The notes beneath the pieces were generated by a model. The model did no database searches. It saw only the letters and a program-made list of their open reading frames with translations, and had not been told where the DNA came from. A DNA stretch of 11,715 nucleotides from Patescibacteria group bacterium (lineage in GTDB: Bacteria; Patescibacteriota; Patescibacteriia; 2-12-FULL-60-25), in the NCBI GenBank assembly GCA_018824765.1, contig JAHJFW010000015.1:1-11715 (forward strand). The letters run 5' to 3'. This document shows, in pieces, positions 5,354 to 11,715 of this stretch. Each line of letters begins with the position of its first letter. The stretch's first letter is position 1. The translations under genes were made by a program, and so were the position numbers.

Positions 5354-5968
5354 ATGGCGAAGAAAAGTAGACGCCAGCGCAAACTCGCCAAACAGCGCGA
5401 ACTGCGGCAACGCAGGATAGGCGAGTCGAAGTGCCAGATCGCGCACGTTCAGCAGGAAGAGAACGCGGTCGGGCTGGAGGGGGTAGAAATGCCCGCCTCG
5501 GCCGTCAATCCCTGCATGAGCGAGCCGGAATGTTCGGCGCCCGTCGCAAAGTGCGACGGTCGAAAGAGAGAGAAGGAAGATGCGGAGCTGTTGAACTATC
5601 TTTTGTCCGACGAGTTTGGGCAGGATGATACGTTCGACAAGGCCATCGCTTATGAGCTGGACGACGAGCGCACCTTGGATTTCGCCATCGCGCGCCTCTA
5701 CCGGCGCGGTTTGATCGGCCGCGCGGAAGTCCATCACTTGGCCTACGAAGTCTCATTGCGGGATTTCGTGAGGCGCGGCTCCAACTGGAGCGTGGAGGCC
5801 AAGGCCCGCTTGCGAAGACTGGAGCGCTACACGCTCTGGACCTACGAAGGCAGGGTTACGCGCCTCGGCGAAGAGGTCTGGCATCTCTTTCGTCGCAGGA
5901 TCAGGCGGGATTCGGCGTTGAGAAAAATACTCAACGGCCAAATTCCCAGCCTACATCGGGCAGCATAA
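5354..5968 (+). CDS. Unrecognised Arg/Lys-rich protein, possible nucleic-acid binder
   Basis: I do not recognise this 204-residue protein. Residues 1-22 are extremely basic (MAKKSRRQRKLAKQRELRQR then RI), which suggests contact with RNA or DNA. Residues about 23-75 look like a flexible linker with four cysteines (27, 54, 60, 67). Residues about 76-195 are predicted, by eye, to be mostly helical and highly charged, rich in Arg and Glu. The stretch RVTRLGEEVWHLF (167-179) is loosely reminiscent of a winged-helix tail; that is a weak impression only. There is no signal peptide or membrane segment. Codons favour G/C in third position (CGC, GGC, CTC, AAC, GCC) much more than in mltG or the helicase gene. 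Together with its own promoter-like site, strong Shine-Dalgarno and terminator, this marks an independently expressed and possibly acquired gene. The reading frame itself is well supported. Confidence 0.85.
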   Translation: MAKKSRRQRKLAKQRELRQRRIGESKCQIAHVQQEENAVGLEGVEMPASAVNPCMSEPECSAPVAKCDGRKREKEDAELLNYLLSDEFGQDDTFDKAIAYELDDERTLDFAIARLYRRGLIGRAEVHHLAYEVSLRDFVRRGSNWSVEAKARLRRLERYTLWTYEGRVTRLGEEVWHLFRRRIRRDSALRKILNGQIPSLHRAA

Positions 5969-5993
5969 CAAGCGAAAAACCCCTAACTCGGAG

Positions 5994-6024
5994 CACCCGT
6001 CTTGCAAAAGGCGGGTGTTTTTTT
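5994..6024 (+). terminator. Intrinsic terminator with GCAA tetraloop
   Basis: A 10-bp stem CACCCGTCTT (5994-6003) and AAGGCGGGTG (6008-6017), with one T-G wobble, closes a GCAA (GNRA) loop and is followed by seven T (6018-6024). This is a textbook Rho-independent terminator, 25 nt after the stop of the orphan gene, and it isolates that gene from the helicase gene downstream. Confidence 0.93.
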
Positions 6025-6036
6025 ATGTTATTTTTT

Positions 6037-6172
6037 GGTGCCAGGCACCGTCATTTTTCTCAGCCCTGCCATATTTTGTATATCTCTGTCAAGAGCATAA
6101 TTATATTGGCATTTTTTTGTTTATCCACAAGCATCTCGTCAAAAAAGCATTTTTTTTCAGGTGCCTGGCACC
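6037..6172. repeat. Pair of GGTGCC-type palindromes
   Basis: GGTGCC-A-GGCACC at 6037-6049 and GGTGCC-T-GGCACC at 6160-6172 are exact reverse complements of each other, about 110 bp apart. The A/T-rich interval has no gene. Paired, inverted short palindromes at this spacing resemble REPIN-style elements mobilised in trans by Y1 (RAYT/IS200-like) transposases. No such transposase is in this window, so that link is inference. Confidence 0.8.
6121..6129 (+). promoter_or_regulatory. Perfect DnaA-box match
   Basis: TTATCCACA matches the high-affinity DnaA-box consensus TTATNCACA and sits in A/T-rich DNA between the two GGTGCC palindromes. I saw no second box nearby and no dnaA or dnaN, so an origin is not supported. 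A single 9-mer can occur by chance. Confidence 0.35.
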
Positions 6173-6258
6173 ATGATTATGTAAGGTTTTTTATTCTTCA
6201 GTAAATAATAAATGAAAATTCTGTTTCACAATGCGCGTCCATAGTGTAATCTCTCCGC

Positions 6259-8436
6259 ATGTCGAATTTGAGTTTGGGCAATTCACGCCGTTTTGCCTGC
6301 CGCAACATTGACTACCACAAGGAATTGAACAACGAACAGCGCGAGGTGGTTTTTGGAGGCGACGGTTATTGTTTGGTTTTGGCAGGTGCGGGTTCAGGGA
6401 AAACTCGCACTGTAATCTACCGCGTAGCCTATTTGTTGGAGAAGGGGATTGATCCGGCTTCAATTTTGCTTTTGACGTTTACCAACAAAGCGGCGCGTGA
6501 AATGCTTGACCGTGTCGCAGCGCTTTTGGGCGGCGCGGCTGAAGGAGTTTGCGGAGGCACTTTCCATTCGGTGGCCAATCGTTTTTTGCGCCGCAACGCC
6601 GCATGGTGCGGTTATTCGAACGGCTTTACAATTTTGGATCAGGAGGATGCGCGAACTTTGCTGAAAGCTGTTTTAAAAGATGCAGGCATTGACGTTAAAG
6701 CCAGGCGCTTTCCATCGCCCGCGGTTTTGCAAGACATTATTTCCTACACGCGCAACACCAACTCGAGCTTATACGAAACACTGACCTATAAGCATTCGAA
6801 TTTTGAACCGCTCTCCGGCGAAATCGAGTCGATAGCCAACTTGTATGCCGAGCGCAAGCGCGCCGCCAATGCCATGGATTTTGATGATTTGCTGATAAAT
6901 TGGCTGCGTTTGGTTGAAGATGTTACGGCAGGCGAAGCGATTAGTGCACGTTTTAAATATATTTTGGTGGATGAATATCAGGACACGAACGCCTTGCAAT
7001 CGCGTTTGGTTGCGGCTTTGGCGCGCGTCAATCAAAATTTGCTGGTGGTGGGGGATGACGCGCAATCGATTTATGCTTTTCGCGGGGCCGATATCCAGAA
7101 CATTTTGAATTTCACCAAAGGCAAACCAGATGCCAAAATTTTCAAGCTCTTGTCCAACTATCGTTCCGTGCCCGAAATTTTGGAGGTCGCGAACGATAGC
7201 TTGTCATACAATACCGACCAGTTTGAAAAGCGTTTGGTTGGATTGCGCGACAATGGCCGCAAACCGATATTGGCACCGGCCCCTTCAGCGCGGCAGGAGG
7301 CGCGTTTTATTGTGGAGCGGATTTTGGAATTGCGCGCCGCAGGCACGCCTTTGCCGGCCATGGCCGTGCTTTTCCGTTCGTCAGCGCATTCGCAGGCTCT
7401 GGAATTTGAACTGCTGAAACGCGACATACCTTATGAATACCGCGGCGGCATGAAGTTTTTCGGCCGCGCGCATATCAAGGATTTGCTGGCCTATGTGCGT
7501 GTTATCAACAATCCCAAAGATGAGGCTGCATGGCTTAGAATTTTGAGTTTACAGCAGGGGATTGGTTCGGCTACGGCTTTGTCTGTAGCTCGCAAGGCGA
7601 GGGGATTATCGGATTTGGAAAGGATGTTCGAGCCGGAATTTGAAGCGGCTTTGCCGTCGCGCGCCAAAGATTGCTGGGGCAATTTTGCCGGTATTTTGCG
7701 CCAAGCCGTTGGATGTAAGGAGCCGTCGGAAATGATTCGGGCGGTGCTGGGAGGAAAATATCAGGAGCATTTGGAGCGCGAATATCCCGACTGGAAAGAC
7801 CGATTTGAAGATTTGGAACAGTTGGCCGCGTTTGCCGAAGGGTATAACGACTGCGAAAGTTTTTTGGCGGATATTGCGATGTATGATGACGTGTTTGTCG
7901 CGCAAAACTCTGAAGCCGGCACTTGTAACTCCGAGCGCCTGATTCTTTCAACCGTCCATCAGGCCAAGGGTTTGGAATGGGATACGGTTTTTGTGATGAA
8001 CTTGGCGGATAATGCATTTCCCAGCAGGTATGCATTCGAAGAAGAGAACGGCTTGGAGGAGGAGCGGCGTTTATTTTATGTGGCGATAACGCGCGCCCGC
8101 AACCGCTTGTTTTTTTCCTATCCCTTAAGCTCGGGTTTTGATTCGTTGTCAATCAATCGGTTATCGGCTTTTGTGCAGGAAGTTTCGCCGCATCTCTTGG
8201 AGAGACTGGAAGTGCGCGATGTCAGTGTGGCAAGTGTCGTGAAATCTGCTGACGATGACTTGGGGCGTTACGAAGACATTATCGAGTTGGACAAATACGG
8301 CGAGCGACGGCCGTCTTTTACCGGCCGCGTAAAAACATATTCTGTATCCCCTTCCAGCACCACGATTTTTCGCCAGACAGAAAAACCCAAACCCACCATA
8401 ATAAAGTCTTTTCTAAGGGATATAGAAGATCTCTAA
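6259..8436 (+). CDS. uvrD: UvrD/PcrA/Rep-type superfamily 1 DNA helicase
   Basis: ATP-dependent 3'-5' DNA helicase of the SF1A group, which acts in nucleotide-excision repair, replication restart and removal of RecA or RNA polymerase from DNA. It has 725 residues, the usual PcrA/UvrD size. Motifs in order: Q motif NNEQ (24-27), Walker A GAGSGKT (43-49, K48), motif Ia TFTNKAA (73-79), Walker B VDEYQDT (237-243), motif III GDDAQSIYAFRGA (265-277), motif IV NYRS (300-303), motif V STVHQAKGLEW, motif VI EEERRLFYVAITRARNRL. The C-terminal tail (about 660-725) is Ser/Thr/Lys-rich and I do not see the GD-X-V-X-H Tudor-like element of PcrA/UvrD, so RNA-polymerase binding is uncertain. The ATG at 6259 has no Shine-Dalgarno. 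UvrD, PcrA and Rep cannot be separated by eye. It converges on radA. Confidence 0.93.
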   Translation: MSNLSLGNSRRFACRNIDYHKELNNEQREVVFGGDGYCLVLAGAGSGKTRTVIYRVAYLLEKGIDPASILLLTFTNKAAREMLDRVAALLGGAAEGVCGGTFHSVANRFLRRNAAWCGYSNGFTILDQEDARTLLKAVLKDAGIDVKARRFPSPAVLQDIISYTRNTNSSLYETLTYKHSNFEPLSGEIESIANLYAERKRAANAMDFDDLLINWLRLVEDVTAGEAISARFKYILVDEYQDTNALQSRLVAALARVNQNLLVVGDDAQSIYAFRGADIQNILNFTKGKPDAKIFKLLSNYRSVPEILEVANDSLSYNTDQFEKRLVGLRDNGRKPILAPAPSARQEARFIVERILELRAAGTPLPAMAVLFRSSAHSQALEFELLKRDIPYEYRGGMKFFGRAHIKDLLAYVRVINNPKDEAAWLRILSLQQGIGSATALSVARKARGLSDLERMFEPEFEAALPSRAKDCWGNFAGILRQAVGCKEPSEMIRAVLGGKYQEHLEREYPDWKDRFEDLEQLAAFAEGYNDCESFLADIAMYDDVFVAQNSEAGTCNSERLILSTVHQAKGLEWDTVFVMNLADNAFPSRYAFEEENGLEEERRLFYVAITRARNRLFFSYPLSSGFDSLSINRLSAFVQEVSPHLLERLEVRDVSVASVVKSADDDLGRYEDIIELDKYGERRPSFTGRVKTYSVSPSSTTIFRQTEKPKPTIIKSFLRDIEDL

Positions 8437-8440
8437 ACCC

Positions 8441-8582
8441 AACGTCTCTAAGAGACGTTAAAAACAGAGCAACGTCTCTTAGAGACGGAAGAAATGTGGT
8501 CAGTTAATGTGGCAAAACATTAGCCATTTTTCTCACGTCTCTAAGAGACGTTAAAAACAGAGCAACGTCTCTTAGAGACGTT
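8441..8582. repeat. Four palindromes in two identical 46-bp pairs
   Basis: AACGTCTCT-A-AGAGACGTT (8441-8459) and its opposite-centre form CGTCTCT-T-AGAGACG (8473-8487) make pair one; 8535-8551 and 8564-8582 make pair two. The 46-bp segments 8442-8487 and 8535-8580 are identical, 93 bp apart. The 47-bp spacer contains a hairpin TAATGT/ACATTA (8505-8510, 8517-8522), and GCCA with five T (8523-8531) that could weakly terminate the helicase transcript. The block lies between convergent genes and may act as a two-way transcription barrier. There is no cas gene and the 'repeat' pattern is not that of a CRISPR array. Confidence 0.93.
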
Positions 8583-8612
8583 GAAAATTTTGTGGGTTAG
8601 GAAGCTGGTGAA

Positions 8613-9974
8613 TTAGCCTAGTTTAAGTATTTTTAAGGCCTCTTGCAGATTCGATGCTTCCATGGCGCGTAATCCGGTCGGTGAAGCTTTGGATTGGCCT
8701 TTTGGAACGACGGCCGTATTAAAGCCTAAACGCGCGATTTCTTTCAAACGTAACTCTGGCAGGCTGACAGGGCGTAGCTCGCCACCCAGACCGACTTCGC
8801 CGAAAACGGCTGTTTGCGGATCAAGCGGCGTATTATTCAGTGCTCCGGCAATGCTGGCGCAGATCGCCAAGTCAACGCTCGGGTCGCGCGCATCAATGCC
8901 TCCGGCGGCGTTTACATAAACATCTTTATCCAGCGCGTTTACGCCTGCGCGGCGCGCCAAAACAGCCAAGAGCATTCCCAAGCGCGCGTTATCAATTCCA
9001 GTTGCGCGGCGGACCGGAGTGCCGTAGCCGGCCGGTGAAACCAACGCCTGTATTTCCAACAGAATCGAGCGGCGGCCTTCGATTAAGCATGTGACTGAAG
9101 AGCCGGAAACGCCGCCGGTGCGGTCGCGCAGCAATTCCGAAGACACGTCTTCGACCGGTTCCAAACCGTTGCCGGTCATTATTAACAGCGCGATTTCATC
9201 AGTTGTGCCAAAGCGGTGTTTGAGGGCGCGCAATAAACGGTAGCGGTGGGTTTGGTCGCCCTCCAAAAATAACACCGTATCAACCAAGTGTTCCAAGACG
9301 CGCGGTCCGGCCACGTCGCCGTCTTTGGTAACTTGGCCGACCAAAATAACCGGCAGTCCGGAACGTTTGGCAGACCCTGCCAAAGTGGCGGCCGAGGCTT
9401 TAACTTGATTTACGCTGCCTGCCTCTCCTGGAAGTTCATCCAGCCGCAAACACTGGATCGAATCGACAATGGTTAAGTACGGCCGTTCTTTTTCCAGCGT
9501 GGCCGCGATTGTTGCGGCTTCAAGATAGTCCAAAAAATGCAAAGACTGCGGAATCTGTCCGGTTAAGCGCGAGAGACGACGGCTGATTTGGGCGGGCGAT
9601 TCTTCGCCTGTAACATACAATATTTTTTCTCCTTGAGAGGCTAACTGCAAAGCGAGTTGTGCCAAAAGCGTGGATTTGCCAATGCCCGGTTCGCCTGCCG
9701 CCAAAGTGATTGAGCCGTCCACCAAGCCGCCGCCCAAAACAAAATCAAAAAATGCCAATCCGGTCGGCTTGAGCTCCGCGCCTTTTTCATTGGCAGACTG
9801 CGCGAAACTCTTGATAGCAGCTGCCGGCCGCGTGTTTTTAGCCGCGGAAAAATCGCCGGCTGTTTCTTCCTCTTTAGCGATCGTCCCCCACCCGCCGCAG
9901 GCCGTACAGCGCCCGGCCCATTTCGGGAACTGCGCATCGCATTTGGAGCAGGTGTAAAGATAGGTTTTGGACAT
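8613..9974 (-). CDS. radA: DNA repair protein RadA (Sms)
   Basis: RecA-like ATPase that promotes branch migration and processing of recombination intermediates. It has 453 residues, the family length. Domain order: a zinc finger with Cys9, 12, 23 and 26; a RecA-type core with Walker A GEPGIGKST (94-102) and Walker B TIVDS (168-172); the RadA-specific motif at 252-256, which reads KHRFG where the canonical form is KNRFG; and a C-terminal Lon-protease-like domain (about 300-453) with DPSVDLA (364-370), which normally lacks the Lon catalytic serine. The frame is open 20 residues further upstream to 10034, but MSKTYLYTCSKC is the family start, so ATG 9972-9974 is chosen. No Shine-Dalgarno. The 102-bp gap to the next minus-strand gene means that the two could be co-transcribed, but this is not shown. 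Confidence 0.96.
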   Translation of the reverse strand: MSKTYLYTCSKCDAQFPKWAGRCTACGGWGTIAKEEETAGDFSAAKNTRPAAAIKSFAQSANEKGAELKPTGLAFFDFVLGGGLVDGSITLAAGEPGIGKSTLLAQLALQLASQGEKILYVTGEESPAQISRRLSRLTGQIPQSLHFLDYLEAATIAATLEKERPYLTIVDSIQCLRLDELPGEAGSVNQVKASAATLAGSAKRSGLPVILVGQVTKDGDVAGPRVLEHLVDTVLFLEGDQTHRYRLLRALKHRFGTTDEIALLIMTGNGLEPVEDVSSELLRDRTGGVSGSSVTCLIEGRRSILLEIQALVSPAGYGTPVRRATGIDNARLGMLLAVLARRAGVNALDKDVYVNAAGGIDARDPSVDLAICASIAGALNNTPLDPQTAVFGEVGLGGELRPVSLPELRLKEIARLGFNTAVVPKGQSKASPTGLRAMEASNLQEALKILKLG

Positions 9975-10076
9975 GGGTATAGGATTACACGCATGCGGGT
10001 TGGAAGCCAAGAGGTTCTTGCAAATTCCACCCAAGTTTTATCAAATCGAGAACCGCTCGAAGTTGAAGCCGCTAGG

Positions 10077-11715
10077 TCATTGTGCAGTATCAGCGAACGG
10101 TCGCCAGACCCATATAAGCGCTTTGTCGGGATCATTTTCAGTATATGGATTGAGAAGCCTACCTATTTGCGCGCTTAGCTTGCCTTGTTTGTATAGCTCG
10201 CAAGTCTCGCACTTATCCCAGTACTTGCAATTAGCGCAAATATCCTCTTGCGGCATTTTAGGTTTCAAATAATCCATAAGGGTCCAGTCTTTAGGTTGCA
10301 GCTCAACTCCGGGAACATTCCCGAAATTCGGCACCTCGGCCCCGCCTTTTCTTTCCTCGTTGGGTAATCCGCCCATTTCAATGAACGAAAACGGCACGTC
10401 AGGCCGGCCGCCGGTATAGATAAACCAATGTGCGCTATACGGATCTTCTTTTTTGCCGGGTTTTTTGACGGCGCCGCAACAAATGTAACCAATGTCTCCA
10501 AATTTCATCTTTTTTGCTTTTTCCGGCAAATCTTTATCGCCCCAATGACCCGAAAAAACGAAAGTCGGCAGTTTGTCGAATTTGCCGATGTCCCTTGGGT
10601 CAAGATACGGGTTTAGACCGGGCCCGCTTTTGAATGTGGCATTCGGCGGCATCGTAAAAGCTGCATTTGTGCACCTGTATACGTGGAAGGCGAAGCCACT
10701 GCAATCCGTCCCATATAAATTTGCTATTGCAAGATTATCAATGAAATATTGTTTGTATGCGTCTTGGGCGGGTCGTTCGCACTCCTTTAATTTGCTTACA
10801 TCATGGCTATTATCCCAAGCATTTTGGCATGCTCTGGACCATGCGATCGATTTGCCGCGGGCAGAGAGCGTATTTGCAATAAAATTCGGCGCGCCACCTC
10901 CGGCAGGGCTACCGTCCGGAAGTCCAGTTTGACAGGTTTGACAATACGCGCACTTATGTTCTTCGTTGCAAATTTTCGCCCAACCGAGTATTGCTTTCAC
11001 CAGCAGTTCGATTTTAGCTTCATATGTGGTCGCTCGTGATGCTTCTTCCTCCGTAGTGCAAAATGCGTTCATTTTTTGGGGTGCGCGTTTCATTTTTTGG
11101 TAGTCATTCGCCTTTAGGATGCCGAGATAAGTCGCGCTCCCTCCTAAAATATTTTGAGCAACCGCAGCTGAGACTGCCGGAACCAGCATTTGAGCCAAAC
11201 TTTCCGGTTTTTCCGCAGTTTTTACCTGCGTGCTGCGGCCGGGAATTTTTGTATTCAATATTCTTTGAATGGCGCGAGGCGAATAGACAGGGTCGCCGGT
11301 TCCGTGCTCCTTAAACCACGCGTATTCAGGCGGTATGGTTTTTATGACGACGCCTTGGAGCGTGGTGGTTGCAGGATTCAAGGTGTTAAGTATGGTATAA
11401 CTGCAAATAATCAGAATCAAACCGATGACGGCGTCCTTAATAATTTCTTTGCCGCTTGTAATTTGCGCTGTTGCTGATCCGACAATATACAAAAATCCGC
11501 CATATACAAGCATTATGGCAGCGGCCACCACCGCAATGCCTGAAAGATATTTATAGACGGCGGCAATGTATTGGGCAAGAAACGGAATCTCGAGCTTTCC
11601 TTCATTTTCAAAGATTTTTGTCGCGAAAATAAGGTCGGGAATATCAATACCCAATTTTGGCGGAGTGACGACATAAGCCTCGGCCGGCGCCGCTATGGTT
11701 GGAGTTTCGCTTTTA
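10077..11715 (-). CDS. T4SS-pilin membrane module fused to NlpC/P60-like domain (5' partial)
   Basis: The frame is open to the window edge (545 residues visible), so the true start is outside; TTG at 11652-11654 is internal (KLGIDIP). Numbering from it: IPDLIF at 5-10, then two membrane helices (about 28-58, with GGFLY at 52-56, and 72-91) ending in ILNTLNP. This is the layout of the VirB2/TrbC-like 'T4SS pilin' family common in Patescibacteria. A linker with Cys229, 235, 238 and 241 leads to GTDCSGF (C318), KFGDIGYI (384-391) and AHWFIYTGG (H409), the pattern of an NlpC/P60 peptidoglycan endopeptidase. A Glu (E426) follows where a polar third residue is expected. The tail has a C-X2-C-X5-C-X2-C cluster (473, 476, 482, 485). 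A membrane-tethered wall hydrolase for a secretion or pilus system is inferred. The membrane module is confident, the peptidase domain fairly so. Confidence 0.82.
   Translation of the reverse strand, partial: KSETPTIAAPAEAYVVTPPKLGIDIPDLIFATKIFENEGKLEIPFLAQYIAAVYKYLSGIAVVAAAIMLVYGGFLYIVGSATAQITSGKEIIKDAVIGLILIICSYTILNTLNPATTTLQGVVIKTIPPEYAWFKEHGTGDPVYSPRAIQRILNTKIPGRSTQVKTAEKPESLAQMLVPAVSAAVAQNILGGSATYLGILKANDYQKMKRAPQKMNAFCTTEEEASRATTYEAKIELLVKAILGWAKICNEEHKCAYCQTCQTGLPDGSPAGGGAPNFIANTLSARGKSIAWSRACQNAWDNSHDVSKLKECERPAQDAYKQYFIDNLAIANLYGTDCSGFAFHVYRCTNAAFTMPPNATFKSGPGLNPYLDPRDIGKFDKLPTFVFSGHWGDKDLPEKAKKMKFGDIGYICCGAVKKPGKKEDPYSAHWFIYTGGRPDVPFSFIEMGGLPNEERKGGAEVPNFGNVPGVELQPKDWTLMDYLKPKMPQEDICANCKYWDKCETCELYKQGKLSAQIGRLLNPYTENDPDKALIWVWRPFADTAQ

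Noticed and set aside
6037..6172. Replication origin
   Set aside because: Only one DnaA box was found, without iterons or the usual neighbouring genes.
7571..8152. Antisense open frame of 193 codons inside the helicase gene
   Set aside because: It lies fully inside a well-conserved helicase on the other strand, and its product is low-complexity and Pro/Arg-rich.
8441..8582. CRISPR array
   Set aside because: The repeats are palindrome pairs with only two copies of the 46-bp block, unequal internal spacers (11 and 47 bp) and no cas genes.
9975..10034. Longer RadA N-terminus
   Set aside because: The family starts at MSKTYLYTCSKC; the additional residues are unlike other RadA proteins.
9975..10076. 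tRNA gene between radA and the pilin/peptidase gene
   Set aside because: No cloverleaf with a proper T-arm or acceptor stem could be built on either strand.
11652..11654. TTG as the true start of the pilin/peptidase gene
   Set aside because: The frame continues open to the window edge with family-like residues before it, and no signal peptide follows the TTG; the real start is outside.

Overview
The window is an ordinary-looking bacterial chromosomal segment with moderate G+C and small, clearly recognisable housekeeping genes. They are separated by intergenic gaps that are unusually rich in palindromes and short repeats. The best lineage clue is the last gene on the minus strand. It starts with the two-helix 'T4SS pilin' membrane module that is very common in Candidate Phyla Radiation bacteria (Patescibacteria, e.g. 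Parcubacteria). The near absence of Shine-Dalgarno sequences and the repeat-mosaic gaps fit the same group. This assignment is an inference; no rRNA or other marker gene is present.

Layout: 1-379 is a non-coding leader with small hairpins and a CCTA tandem repeat. gpmI (380-1957, +) encodes cofactor-independent phosphoglycerate mutase. Next comes a repeat block (1961-2556) in which a one-domain GIY-YIG nuclease gene (2101-2400, +) is enclosed by inverted copies of a palindromic REP-like element and flanked by longer direct copies of a sister element. nth (endonuclease III, 2559-3224, +) starts at the edge of that block. A repeat-mosaic gap with a perfect 32-bp palindrome (3225-3502) leads to a PAP2-type membrane phosphatase (3503-4066, +). 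A 160-bp element with 22-bp inverted ends (4065-4224) then fills the gap up to mltG (4226-5224, +).

A promoter-like site, a strong Shine-Dalgarno, an unrecognised 204-residue Arg/Lys-rich protein gene (5354-5968, +) and a GNRA-loop intrinsic terminator (5994-6024) follow as one self-contained cassette. Its codon use differs from that of its neighbours. The gap after it carries two copies of a GGTGCC palindrome on either side of a DnaA-box match. A UvrD/PcrA/Rep-type helicase (6259-8436, +) converges on radA (8613-9974, -), with four near-identical palindromes between them. The window ends inside a minus-strand gene (10077-11715, 5' end missing) that joins the T4SS-pilin membrane module to an NlpC/P60-like cysteine-peptidase domain.

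Functional themes: genome maintenance (nth, the UvrD-like helicase, radA, possibly the GIY-YIG nuclease), cell envelope (PAP2 phosphatase, mltG, pilin/NlpC-P60 fusion) and glycolysis (gpmI). Gaps of 90 bp or more and intervening repeats argue against one long operon. The most unusual items are the repeat-enclosed GIY-YIG unit, the pilin-peptidase fusion and the orphan cassette.
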